A stretch of 64,000 bases of DNA from Glandiceps talaboti (GCF_964340395.1 NC_135561.1:24436986-24500985), one strand, 5' to 3'; shown: positions 25,005 to 36,160, counted from the stretch's first letter. Notes: a model not told the origin generated them from the letters alone. Numbers and translations: made by a program.

Positions 25005-26306
25005 CAACTTAAAGTCAAAAACTGCTGAACCGATTGCCATGATATTTGGTGGGTCCATTACCTTGGGTGTCGAGTCGGGAAATTATTCAAATCAAAATGA
25101 TCGCATCACAGGTGTGTGATTTGGGTAAAAAAATGTGATTTTTGGTCAAAAAACTTAAACTCAGAAACTACTGGGCAGCTTGGTGCAAAATTTGGTGGGA
25201 AGATTCTTTAGGGGGTGTAAAGTAAGATTTGTTCATGACATGATGATTCCATCAGTGATATGCAAATTAGGGCTAAAAATGTGTCTTTTTGGTTAAAAAT
25301 CTATAATTCCAAAACTACTGAGCAGATTGGGCTGAAATTTGATGGGGATGCATCTAGGGATGTAGGGACGAAGATATATTAAGCATACAATGATTCCATG
25401 AGTGATATGCAAATTAGGTGTAAGAATGTTCATTTTTGGTCAAAAACTTATATCTCAAAAAGTACTTGGTCAATGAGCCTGAAACTTGGCGAGATGTTTC
25501 TGAAACTGTTATTCTGCAGATTTTCTTCAAAATATTTTGACCAAATTGGCCCTAGCGACCATGACCACGCCCTTTAGCAACAACCAAATGGCAGTATATT
25601 TTGGTCAAATAACAACATCATCTGGTAGGCAAGTGAGTAAACATTCAAAAAATGTGTGCAAATACCCTAGCAACCATGACCACGCCCATAGCAACAGCCA
25701 AACAGTGGTGTATTTCACAAAGATAACAACAGGGTTTAATAGACAATTGAATAAACATTCAAAAAATGTATGTAAATTTGCATAGCAACAAGACCACACC
25801 CATAGCAACAGCCAAATAATCACGTATTTTGCAAAGATAACAACAGGAATAGAAAGACAAATGAATAAAAATTCAAAAAATGTATACAAATACCCTAGTA
25901 ACCATGACCACGCCCATGGCAACAGCCAAACGGTGGTGTATTTCACAAAGATAACAATGGGGTTTAAGACAATTGAATAAACATTCAAAAAATGTATTTA
26001 AATTTGCCTAGCAACAAGACCATGCCCATAGCAACAGCCAAATGATCACGTGTATTGCAAAGACAATATCAGGAATTCATACACAAGTGAACAAAAACAT
26101 ACATAAATGTATGCAAATATATCTAACAACATGACCACGCCCATAGCAACAGCCAAATGATAGCATTTATCATAAAGATAGCAACATGGTTGGATAGGCA
26201 ACTGGATAGTTATTCAGCAAATGAACACCTATTGTTAGCATGGACTAGCATATGGATAAACATTTAAAACTGTACAGTTGTGCTACAACGCCATTGGCGG
26301 TATTTT
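24488..26306 (+). mobile_element. Family B element B2 nested in E2
   Basis: The 5' end is TAGCACCACTGAACTG and the 3' end CAGTTGTGCTACAACGCCAT, then TGGCGG and T-rich sequence. The second half is a tandem array of ~115-bp units each with CCATAGCAACAGCCAAA or a close variant. A second head with a long (GT)n tract at 24905-25010 shows that B2 is itself composite, a B copy inserted in or fused to another. The empty site is in E1 near 9268, in a T run. Confidence 0.8.
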
Positions 26307-26754
26307 TTCTGATATTTTGTGCAATTTTTCATAACAGTAGATTTTTGTTATAAAATGGTGACTATGGTATAAAAGTACAATACATTACCAACTTCTGTGT
26401 AAAATGTGTTTTATAGTGAGACATCATATGAAACCAGTAACCACTTTATTAGTATTACATCACTAAAACAAAACTGCATAGTGAAGAGCTGAAGAACTGA
26501 ACCACTTCTACATGTCACCAAAATAAAAGATTAAATTTAAAAAAAAACAGCGGAACTATTCTGACCGATAGGTCGCTTGTTATTCATTCTATTTTGTGTC
26601 TTAAAAATTTTCTTCTCTTGGGGTTTGCAAAACAAAGCAAAACAAAACAAAACCACCATGCTACAATTCTGTCATGAACTAGGATCTAGGACCATCTAAA
26701 GTTAAACTCTCTGAAATTAGTAGCTTCGCTTTCATGTCAAGTCTCACCTTAGAC

Positions 26755-28157
26755 CAGGGGCATGAGGCAACAATTCTGGTGAAACCCAAAAATGATAATG
26801 ATATCCAGATAATAAAGGCCCAAGTTAGCTATGAGTCACATTTACATACTTACTTCTTTATTTGTAGTTTATTTTAATAAACTCATTATACACGTCTACA
26901 CATATTTGTTATTTTGGGTATGTATTTGTACACTTTCCGGTCTTTTAAAAAACGAAACATTTTTAACAATCGCAGAAAAAGTTTATATAAATATGGAAGA
27001 CTCCAAAAAAGAATAAAGGAAAAGAAACTATATGGATATATTTTGTCTGTAATGATTTAATGGAACATGATCATGGTGCATGCAAAATCGACGCTTAGTT
27101 CGCTCGCGACAGCTGACGCTTCGATGCGTGACGTGCTGCTTGCCGTGCTCGAGCTCGAGCATATGCATTCCTTGCTTAAACTTGTAATACAGAGGGGTAG
27201 GACACGACATCGAATAAACCAATCAGGACGCTTCAATTCGAACATGTGACCCATGAATTTTCGCTCGAAGCTCGATACCACCTGCTGCCCTCTTGTGGTG
27301 AGGTATATATTTCGCATGTTTCAGTACATTGTGGCGTTTGCGGGACAGTAAAACAGATTGCCGAAACAGCATATTATATGAACTGAAGCTCCGAAACGGT
27401 GCGTCTTTTGCGAGGGATATAAACAAAAACACAATTGATAATATCTTGGTTTAATCAATATTTGATGCCGTAGAGTTACGGTAGGCTCGAACACACAGTC
27501 GATTCCGGTCTATATTATATTTATAAAATTACGTAAAAATAATCATTAAACATTACTCGTCATATCTGTGTCTCTTCAAAATATACCTTTGAATGAAAGA
27601 GAAAACGTAACAACATCATTTGACTGAGTACACAAAAACGCGTAAGTTTGCCCGAAACAGAAAGCGTCCGTGAACGAGGGCGATGTGGTTTCAATCTTAC
27701 GACGAAAAAGAACCCCGGAGTGTCCTACCCTTCCTTTTTTAGCAATTGAGCAAATTGAGCAAATTGAGCAAATGTCGAGCTCGTGCATATGGAATTTTCA
27801 ACATCCAGTTCTTTTATGGACGGTTGCAAAGATTCGAATCAATCGAGCTCGCGATCGCGAGCTCGCGACAAGACAGATAATTTATATGACCGTTGGGGGC
27901 GCTACACAATCGGTACACTCCACACACGTTAGACTAGACATGCATTACGCATGTTACGTCCCAGTCCGCCGTATTCTATTTATATTTCAGCGCGTTTCAA
28001 GTTACTGTATGTATTTTTCTGTGTATTTTAATTAGATATTAATTATTGATTCAACATAATGAAGTAATTATAAACTTGACGGAACTTTTTGATATTGTCT
28101 TTATTCATGTTATTCAATTGTTGCGATAGACACCAGAATTGTTGCCTCATGCCCTTG
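26755..28157. mobile_element. 1.4-kb TIR element, hAT-like, with CTTAGAC duplication
   Basis: Left end CAGGGGCATGAGGCAACAAT and right end read inward CAAGGGCATGAGGCAACAAT match over 27 bp with one difference. The direct repeat CTTAGAC flanks it at 26748-26754 and 28158-28164. Termini starting CAGGG and a duplication of 7-8 bp are typical of hAT elements. The interior (about 27070-27960) is richer in CpG than anything around it, but its open frames (for example 27670-28035) have no transposase motif. Confidence 0.8.
27844..27865. repeat. 22-bp perfect palindrome
   Basis: CGAGCTCGCGA followed by its exact reverse complement, inside the hAT-like element. Followed immediately by another CGCG. 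Unusual in such AT-rich surroundings. Confidence 0.9.
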
Positions 28158-28361
28158 CTTAGACCCTGAAAACCAGACATTGCCTAATTCCATCTGTAAT
28201 TATATATGCCCAATTTACACAATAAATAATCACAACTGTTCATATTCTGCTGAATACAACAGCTATAGTCAAACTGCTATGATCAGGCCTAAAATAAATA
28301 ATTGTTTGGTTCTGGTTACCCGACCCCACCTAGATTTCACTGCCAAAACAATATATATTTT

Positions 28362-28407
28362 TAGCACAACTGAACTGAGGTTTAGTAGTGCTATAGGGAT
28401 CGCCCAG

Positions 28408-28458
<51 letters not shown>

Positions 28459-29710
28459 GTGTAAACAACTTAAAGTCAAAAACCACTGAACCGATTGCCA
28501 TGATATTTGGTGGGGTCCATTACCGTGGGTGTCTAGTTGGGAAATCAAAATGATCGCATCACAGCTGTATGATTTGGGTAAAAAAATGTGATTTTGGGTC
28601 AAAAAACTTAAACTCAGAAAATACAGGGCAGCTTGGTGCAAAATTTGATGGGAACATTCTTAAGGGGGTGTAAAGTAAGATTTGTTCATGACATGATGAT
28701 TCCATCAGTGATATGCAAATTAGGGCTAAAAATGTGTCTTTTTGGTTAAAAATTTATAATTCCAAAACTACTGAGCAGATTGGGCTGAAATTTAATGGTA
28801 ATGCATCTAGGGATGTATGGACGAAGAAATATTAAGCATACAAAGATTCCATGAGTGATATGCAAATTAGGTGTAAAAATGTTCATTTTTGGTCAAAAAC
28901 TTATATCTCAAAAAGAACTTGTCACCGAGTATGAAATTTGTTGAGATGTTTCTGAAAGTTATTCTGCAGATTTTCTTCAAAACATTTTGACAAAATTGGC
29001 CCTAGCGACCATGACCACGCCCTTAGCAACAACCAAATGGCAGTATATTTTGGTCAAATAACAACATCATCTGGTATGCAAATACCCTAGCAACCATGAC
29101 CACGCCCATAGCAACAGCCAAACGGTCGTGTATTTCACAAAGATAACAGGGATTAATAGATAATTGAATATACATTCTAAAAATGTATGTAAATTTGCCT
29201 AGCAACAAGACCACGCCCATAGCAACAGCCAAATAATCACGTAGATTGCAAAGATAACAACAGGAATAGGAAGACAAATGAATAAACATTCAAAAAATGT
29301 ATGCAAATGTGCCTAGCAACAAGACAACGCTCATAGCAACAGCCAAATGATCCCATGTATTGCAAAGATAACGGGGATTAATAGACAATTGAATAAACAT
29401 TCAAAACATGTATGTAAATATGCCTAGCAACAAGACCACACCCATAGCAACAGCCAAATGATCACGTATATTGCAAAGATAATATCAGGAAGTGAACAAA
29501 AACATACAAAAATGTATGCAAATATATCTAACAACATGACTACGCCCATAGCAACAGCCAAATGATAGCATCGTAAAGATAGCAACATGGTTGGATAGGC
29601 AACTGGATAGTCATTCACCAAATGAACACTTATTGTTAGCATGGACTACCATATGGATAAACATTTTTAAAAACTGTACAGTTGTGCTACAACGCCATTG
29701 GCGGTATTTT
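28362..29710 (+). mobile_element. Family B element B3
   Basis: The head TAGCACAACTGAACTGAGG, a perfect (GTCT)n run at 28410-28452 and AACTTAAAGTCAAAAACC open the element. A TAGCAACAGCC array follows at 29000-29580, and the tail CAGTTGTGCTACAACGCC with the CGCCATTGGCG stem closes it. The intact inverted termini make it a good family reference. Confidence 0.85.
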
Positions 29711-29877
29711 CTTTTTACATATTCAAAAAAAATTAAAAAAGAATAGTAAAATCGCAAAAATTGTGAAGTCTCACGAGAAATAGTGGATGCGGAAACTGAC
29801 AATGACATCAACATAAAAACTGTTCTTCCAATCTGATGGCTGTACATCTGATAGGATTAGGAACAAAGAAATAATAA

Positions 29878-30355
29878 AACCGGCTCCCTGTAGCGTAGTG
29901 GTTGGCGCACAGGATTAGCAGTTGGGAGGTCACAGGTTCGAATCCCACAGGAAACAGGGGATTTTTCTGTGACCGACCCAAACCCAGGGTGAGTGTTCTA
30001 CAGACTCGATGAGTAGGCTGTATCACTCAGCCGTGTCTCACTCACAAGACGAGTGCGAATTTGGGGGGACTCCTGAAGTATTGACTCAAAAAGTCGGGGA
30101 CGATTACTCACGTGGAGCCCCACAGGTGCTATGTTTGCCGGGCCTGGGTGACTCTGGGATAGCCTGTGGACTGACTGGGAAAGCCTTGACAGTTCCACAG
30201 CAACGTGATATAGAGCGTGCTACATAGCCCTGTCACGTAGTCCCAAACCCGAATGGATCTCTGTAGCATGTGTGTTTGTTTGTGTGTATTTGTCTGCATA
30301 ACAGAAAATCGCTGGGAGGAATTCCCAGCACAAAAATTTAAATAAAAAAAATAAA
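29878..30355 (+). mobile_element. tRNA-derived SINE with A-rich tail
   Basis: The 5' part has a pol III A box (TAGCGTAGTGGTTGGCGC, 29892-29909) and B box (GGTTCGAATCC, 29935-29945) spaced as in a tRNA. A non-tRNA body of about 330 bp follows. The 3' end, after GGAGGAATTCCCAGC, runs into an AAAT-rich tail at 30330-30362. It is transcribed by pol III and moved by a partner LINE, as is known for SINEs. The tRNA identity is not clear, and the D-arm is degenerate. Confidence 0.85.
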
Positions 30356-30362
30356 AAATAAA

Positions 30363-31480
30363 AGAAATAACAGACCAGAACTAGACACTCTCATGAAAAA
30401 AAGATATAATGAAATAAAATAACAAATCTACCTACCCCACCTGTTCTAAAATTGAGCGTAATCGCAACCACATAATTTTTTTTAGCCATTATTCTTGTAA
30501 TATCACTTGAAGTTATCAACATATTCACATTCCTATTCAAAATGACTCCTGTGTGTATGTGATACAATAGTCATCCTAGCACCATAATGGGTTATGAATC
30601 TGAATGTGAATATGTTGACAATTCTAACTAATTGTGAAATGGAAATGGCTGCCCGTCAAAACTTTGGCAGAATACTTAGGATTTGCGCCATTTTCATTGA
30701 AATAACATCTTCCTTAGAACTTAATTCCGATCATAAACGATGCATTGGCTGTCATAAGATATTCTTGATTCCAGAGAGGTATATGATATTTCCCGTCGCT
30801 AAATTTCGAGTCGAGTGATGGGCTGTTGCACAACAAAAAAACACAATGATCACTGATTGTAAAAAAAAAAAATCAAGAGGAGATTTTCATTCACTTGCAT
30901 CAAATTTTACTTGATGAAATTATGATTGAAAATTGACAATGATTTTCAAGATGCAAATCGACCACAAAATACACAACAAATGATAAAGCCATTTCAGGTA
31001 CCGTACTATACTATACTATACAGTATACTATTACTACTAGCCTATCTCATTTGTAGACTTCAAAAACTATCGCTACTTTCAGCTATCCTACCCTTTCTCC
31101 TAACTTAGTACAAGTGCCCATGCCTGTGTGAGCGATCACAGTACTGAAGAGGTTCATTGTATCATAACCATGTTGTCAACGATCAGTAACTTGTGGAACA
31201 GCTGTTAGCCAAGGCTTCACCATTGTAAAGGTTTTGTAGATTTTGACTGATTATTGCGAGAGTTCACACTACCTTCATGTACTGGTAGCCAATTTACTGT
31301 CGTATGAAAATGGCGGGCTTCGATTTCGTCAAATTAGAGAATAGAAATCATTTCGCTACATTGTAGATGCCATTTTTTGTAAGGAATATTCTGATTCGCT
31401 CATTTTGCGTAATGATATATTATCATATTAAAAACGTCCAATTAGTGACCTTGTTATAAAATATTCTTATCTCATCATAT
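30363..31480. other. No gene recognised; small inverted repeat at 30513-30622
   Basis: Mostly AT-rich sequence. A short hairpin-forming pair (AACATATTCACATTC near 30518 and its inverse near 30601) spans about 105 bp. The open frame at 30594-30818 has no known motif. Confidence 0.4.
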
Positions 31481-31489
31481 TTCCGTCGA

Positions 31490-31678
31490 AATGTCAAAGG
31501 TCGATTTTGTTAGTCTTTCAACATATTCAACGCCATCAGGCATGCAGCATCAGTCAGAGTTAACGGTGACCTGTCGCTAAGTTCTAGCTTTGATTTTGAT
31601 AGTGAATCCTCTGATTTTGAGTGTGAAACCGATCAAAGTACCTCTGAACACGAAAATGAACTAATTTCAGGACTATAG
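31490..31678 (+). pseudogene. Acidic Ser-rich coding remnant, unknown
   Basis: ATG at 31491 opens MSKVDFVSLSTYSTPSG. A second frame then reads SLSSSFDFDSESSDFECE and ends ENELISGL before TAG at 31676. Such acidic leaders are common at the N-terminus of transposase-like proteins, but nothing identifies this one. A family A body begins immediately after, and a similar junction line (AATGAACTAATTTCAG) precedes the A copy at 40688. Confidence 0.25.
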
Positions 31679-31679
31679 T

Positions 31680-32360
31680 TGTTGTCCATATCCATTGTTG
31701 TCGTGATACAATCCAATATGGCTGCCTGGCAGCCATTTTGTTTGCAAATTTTCCATGTCCAAAGCCATAACTCAGACGTGCTTGAACAGATCTCATGCAA
31801 AGTTGGTATTAGCACAGTGTTCTATGATATACATGTGCATATCCATTTTCATCATGATACGATCCAATGTTTGTGAATTTTCCATGACCAAAGCCATAAC
31901 GCAGAAATGCTTGAACAGATCTCATTCAAAGTTGGTGTTAGGACATTGTTCTATGACATACATGTGCATATTCATTGTTGTCGTGATACGATCCAATATG
32001 GCCGCCTAGCACCATTTTGTTTGCAACTTTTCCATGTCCAAAGCCATAACTCAGACATGCTTGAACAGATCTCATTCACAGTTGGCATTAGGACAGTGTT
32101 CTGTGACATACATGTGCATATCCATTTTCATCGTGATATGATCCAATATGGCTGCCTGGCAGCCATTTTGTTTGCAACTTTTCCATGTCCAAAGCCATAA
32201 CTCAGACATGCTTGAACAGATCTCATTCAAAGTGACATACATGTGCATAATCCATTTTCGTCGTGATACAATCCATTATGGCTGCCTGGCAGCCATTTTG
32301 TTGGCGCAGTTTTCATGTCCAAAGCCATATCTCAGACATGCTTGAACAGGTCCATCCCGT
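31680..32360 (+). mobile_element. Family A body fragment A4 (no head or tail)
   Basis: Four to five 150-bp-type units with CCATAACTCAGACATGCTTG and CAATATGGCTGCC, some shortened. The microsatellite head is missing, and it ends at 32350 in unrelated C-rich sequence. Confidence 0.85.
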
Positions 32361-32564
32361 CCCCACCCCACCATTGAAAACACAAGCTAAACTTGCAATT
32401 CAAATTGTGAAACAAGTTGCTATCTCTGGAAAACATACTTTAAACGAGACACTTTAGATTTACCAGTACTCATGCTTTTATAGCCTTCATGTTGTTTCTG
32501 TAGTTTTGATTCGCATGTTTCTGTAATTTATACACATTGATGGCGTAGGTTAACATCATAGGCA

Positions 32565-32865
32565 CTTGTTTCCTGAGATATGTATCAGAACATGTTTCTA
32601 TCAGAATACAATAAAATATCGATAATATTGGCATGTTTAGCCACTTACCCACTAACACTCACCGTGTTAGCCAATTGTATACGAAAAGCGGTAAAATAAT
32701 ACGCACTTCTGTGATCGCGCACTGAAGTCCATGGTGACTTGCATGATCACAGAAACATGTGTTATTTTACCCCTTTCATATACAATTGTTTAAACACGCC
32801 ATTATTATCGATATTTTATTGTATTCTGATATATATATTGGGAAACAAGTGCCTAAACATGCACT
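32565..32865. repeat. Foldback element, ~140-bp imperfect inverted arms
   Basis: The left arm (32565-32712) and right arm (about 32740-32865) are inverted copies sharing AATACAATAAAATATCGATA and GGCACTTGTTTCC with mismatches. The centre is near ACTTCAGT/ACTGAAGT around 32725. As RNA or single-stranded DNA this would form one long hairpin. It has the size of a foldback MITE; target duplication not seen. Confidence 0.75.
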
Positions 32866-33183
32866 GCACCGTGATGGTGATGAACAAGTTGACAGCGGCT
32901 TTCACATGTTTCAGCATGTGCAAAATGTACAGATCTGTTTTGAATTACTACTATACATGTATCTATTGCTGAATAATATTTCTAGACGATAAAACTTTTG
33001 ATTTTCACGTTAATAGAAGGATTTAATCAACATCAATCAATTGATCAACTGGTGAATGCTGAAATAAATAAATTACAATGCTGTAATAAACCAAGCAGCT
33101 GCTTTGAATGAGACTTGAAAGTTAACACCTTGAATGTGTATTGTATCACTAGTTTCCAGACTTTCATTGGTATACATTTCACG

Positions 33184-34045
33184 TTATATCCCAATGTGAT
33201 TTAGCTTAATCATGCCTGTGCGTTGGTGGATTTTGAGGACGTACTCTCCACCACAGACAAATTTCTTCCTTGTCTGTGGTTCTACATAGTCAACTTGAAA
33301 TAGCTTGAGGTCACCATGATTTGCTAAATGTCTGTTCGTTAACAAAAAGTCACATGTTATGCCGTACATAGTGTAGCACAGTTTTGTTTATTTTGTGTAC
33401 ACGATGATGTCTAAAATTTGATATCAGGTGATCTCCAAAACTATGTCGGATGTTATAGAAATTACAGGTACAAGTAATTTAGTATTGAAGTAATGTTTTC
33501 AGGATTAATAATCGATGTCACAAGAAATAGGTTGATGTGTAGGTTCGTCAAGTACCACAAATTTATAAATATATAAATTATAAAATATATTACATTTTTT
33601 TATATTGCTACTGTTGGCACTGGGAAGTGTATTTCATCCACTTCATGTGTGTTTCGTTTAGAAATTTCACTACTTCTACATTCCATAATTTCAACTGACT
33701 TGAATATATCCAGAAGAAATGGGTCATCACATGTACAGTGACGCAAATTTATGAAAACGGCAGTGTCTTGTATACAACGGACTCTAATGTTTTGTCTTGG
33801 TAAATTGGCAAAATTATCGTCGAAAGACTGTATGGCTGCTTCGTCAACGCCAAATGTTGCATTACTACGATTAATGCCATATTTTGATAAAATACAGTTG
33901 ACATGGCACTACACCAGTTACAAATGCATTCTTGCGCAGAAATGAAATTGTGAACATAAGAACGAACATCTCTGTTGCAGTCACTGTTTCTGGCAAGATG
34001 ATTGATATCACTTGAAACTGTACTCCTTGGAATCAAATATAGTCA
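33184..34045 (-). pseudogene. Unrecognised frameshifted coding remnant
   Basis: Three blocks read on the minus strand. One at about 34040-33910 contains SSDINHLARNSDCNRDVRSY. The next, in another frame, is open from about 33900 to 33603 (over 95 codons) and contains YGINRSNATFGVDEAAIQSF and RHCTCDDPFLLDIF. A third at 33372-33184 contains FVCGGEYVLKIHQRTGMI and ends in a stop. Composition and codon-like continuity suggest a decayed gene, perhaps from a transposon. I do not recognise the family. Confidence 0.35.
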
Positions 34046-34049
34046 CAAG

Positions 34050-35190
34050 ATGAAACTTCAGAAACTTGCCTGAAGAATTCAACATGATACATTGAAAACA
34101 TTCTAATTTCTTTGCTGCTGTATGCACAGCCTAACACAAATTGTAACTCGACTCGATATGTGTGTAAAATTCATTGAATATGATGTAAACATTGATGAAT
34201 CATTTTCACCCCTCTCACCAAAAGTGGTATGGTACATCCATGTCTGCTTATACTACTAGCTAGTAAATTTTCATTTGTTGCCAATACAAGATGCGCTCAA
34301 CAAATTTTGTTGTTTTGGTAGCTAATCAGTGCGGGTTAAACTTGCAATACTGTCATGCAGATCTCATTGGCGACATAAAGTTGTGATGACTCTGTCAAAT
34401 GGCAAAAAAGATTAGAAACTCCTGTTTAGGTGTTGATGAATGATAAAACCGTGTTTATGTAACTTCAAATGTTTTTTTAAGTCATTCATTTGTTGGAATA
34501 TGTGTCTTTATTGTCCCTGGACATTATGGTTATTTTAGGACAACATATTGCATCTCTCCCCATGTATATAAGTTGGCATGATTTCTGACTGTCATGGCTT
34601 CAAGACAACTTGAGAAAAACAGCAGTGCATCTGGTATTTCATAATCCTTATCGTGATATGGACCCAAAACGAACTCCACCCCCCACCCCCATGAAATATT
34701 TTTTATGTTGGCTGTGTGTCAGTTTTATAATGTATGACACGGCCGGCCCCTAGCATCTCGTGCTTCTGTTGAATCCATGTTTAGGATGCTGTCCCACCTG
34801 ACAGAGGACCTGCGGCAGCTTATTTATTTCCTGATTATGAGTGCCTACATGAAAGTGTTTGGCCGACTTACGGTGATCCTCAAGCCACAGTGCATCGGAG
34901 TTACATCCCTTTTCTCTTCCTTACTAGTTTATGCATGATCAAATGTTTGTCCAGTGTGATAATCTCCCAGAAGATTAGACACAAAGCAAATTTTCGCGGT
35001 AACTTATCTCTCGCCAATTATAAGATTAGGGGTGTTTTAATTTAGATAGAGGAGCAGACTTAAGAATGGACAAGACAGGGAGGGTGTCTTTAGTCAGTCA
35101 ATAAAGAAAAGAGAGAATTCTCCTTTATATTTTCAACCGGGATGGGCGCTGTTCTTCCGTCTGTGCGTCCCTGAGAGTATAGCGTCTTTA
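34050..35190. other. No gene recognised; possible coding scrap near 34790-34930
   Basis: Reading + strand, 34790-34930 gives FPDYECLHESVWPTYGDPQ in one frame and an uninterrupted frame from ATG at 34785 in another. Neither matches anything I know. Confidence 0.3.
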
Positions 35191-35214
35191 CACATGTTAC
35201 ACTTATGTACAGCT

Positions 35215-35622
35215 ATGAAGCACTGCTGTGTTCCACGCTGCTATAATAGTTCCAAAAACACCAAAAATGTGCACTTTTACCACATACCCAAGGAGAAAAC
35301 ATTGAAGAAGCGTTATTTCCAGCTAATGAGAAACGACAACGCGAAGTTGGAATCGAAAAACACACGAATATGCAGTGTTCATTTTGCCGAAGGCAAGAAG
35401 ACAGCTACTACCACTAGTCATGGATGTATTACATCCGTGGTCTAATTTAACCATGGATGTATCCTAATACATCCATGGTCTAACATCCCGACTTTGTTTC
35501 CGTGGTCAAGGCAACCTAAGCCGAGAAAGCCACCAAAGATCAGGACAGTAATTACACCAGAGACATTTACGCCAAATCTAGGATCACCCGTAACCACAGC
35601 GCCTAGCAGCGTGCGAAATTAA
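35215..35622 (+). pseudogene. THAP-domain protein gene, split by a small insertion
   Basis: ATG at 35215 gives MKHCCVPRCYNSSKNTKNVH; later come FYHIPKEK and ICSVHF. Together these are the C2CH zinc-binding pattern of THAP DNA-binding domains (Cys pair near residues 4-9, CxxH near residues 60-63). After HFAEGKKT the frame enters the palindromic insert at 35415-35483. In another frame, 35485-35622 then reads IPTLFPWSRQPKPRK to VTTAPSSVRN and a stop. The PTLFPW-like segment normally follows the THAP domain. THAP domains occur in transcription factors and in P-element-type transposases; the short length suggests a fragment of either. An upstream in-frame ATG at 35194 exists but extends past the usual THAP start. 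Confidence 0.75.
35415..35483. mobile_element. 69-bp palindromic micro-insertion in the THAP gene
   Basis: Two back-to-back palindromes built on CATGGATGTATTACATCC and a diverged second copy. The ends TAGTC and GGTCTA are near-inverse. It sits exactly where the THAP frame breaks. Probably a minimal MITE or a template-switch product. Confidence 0.55.
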
Positions 35623-36160
35623 CGCCGGTCCTTCGGTCCAAGACCAACAGATTTCTGTTCGGACCGACAGTTTACAACATCTTATCAGTCCTTATGACCA
35701 ATTCGATTTTGGAGTAAATAATAACATTTATTCAAAGATATATCCAATTTCACCAACATGAATCTGATCTTGTGTTATCTATTTTACTCTCGACATCTCG
35801 TTCAAGTCAAGCGACTCAATGTTGATATCATGTCTACATATGACATAGCATACCGCATTTACTTTATGAAATTATGTTAGCAAATACATGACTGGTTGAA
35901 TTTCTCTAATTATTTGTGTCTTGACAAATCAGAACGTCTTAGACATTCAGACTCATTTTACGCATTCAGCGCATGCGTCTTTTTACGCCATATAATAATC
36001 ACTGTTGTAAACTTTACTGTTCGAAGTGTATGAAACTTTTAACGTATTTGAGACAGTTCCACGTTGTATTTATCCACGTTGTATTTATAAGTATGTGGCG
36101 ATATTTAGAAGGCGGCAATGAGCTTCCGAAGGACATGACAAAACAGACACTGTGTTTTTT
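35623..36160. other. No gene recognised
   Basis: About 540 bp of AT-rich DNA between the THAP remnant and repeat D copy 3. The open frame at 35973-36176 has no motif. Confidence 0.35.

Larger units (their letters stand above)
20246..26581 (+). mobile_element. Family E element, copy E2, containing three nested insertions
   Basis: The 5' end is AGCTCCGCTGTCAGCG at 20247 and the 3' end CAGCGGAACT, GACCGATAGGTC, GCTTGTT at about 26550-26581. It matches E1 from end to end, but is interrupted by B1 (20604-21780), A3 (23411-24452) and B2 (24488-26306). In each case E1 supplies the uninterrupted sequence. The part at ~22010-22690 differs from E1 and may be another insertion or replacement. No ORF. 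Confidence 0.75.

Noticed and set aside
24907-25119. Cys-Val repeat and His-Thr repeat frames
   Set aside because: Both are readings of a (GT)n microsatellite.
25605-25988. 127-codon minus-strand frame rich in Leu/Trp/Phe that looks like a membrane protein
   Set aside because: It is the complement of the TAGCAACAGCC array of family B. The same pattern appears on every B copy and is not conserved as protein.
25557-26170. CRISPR-like regular spacing of TAGCAACAGCC repeats
   Set aside because: The repeats sit in eukaryotic transposon copies, the spacers are also repeated, and no cas-type gene is present.
27670-28035. 121-codon frame as the hAT-like transposase
   Set aside because: No hAT dimerisation or catalytic motif and too short. 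The tandem EQIEQIEQ part is a small repeat.
29881-29955. A functional tRNA gene
   Set aside because: A and B boxes are present, but the anticodon arm and acceptor stem do not pair, and a long non-tRNA body with an A-rich tail follows. It is a SINE.
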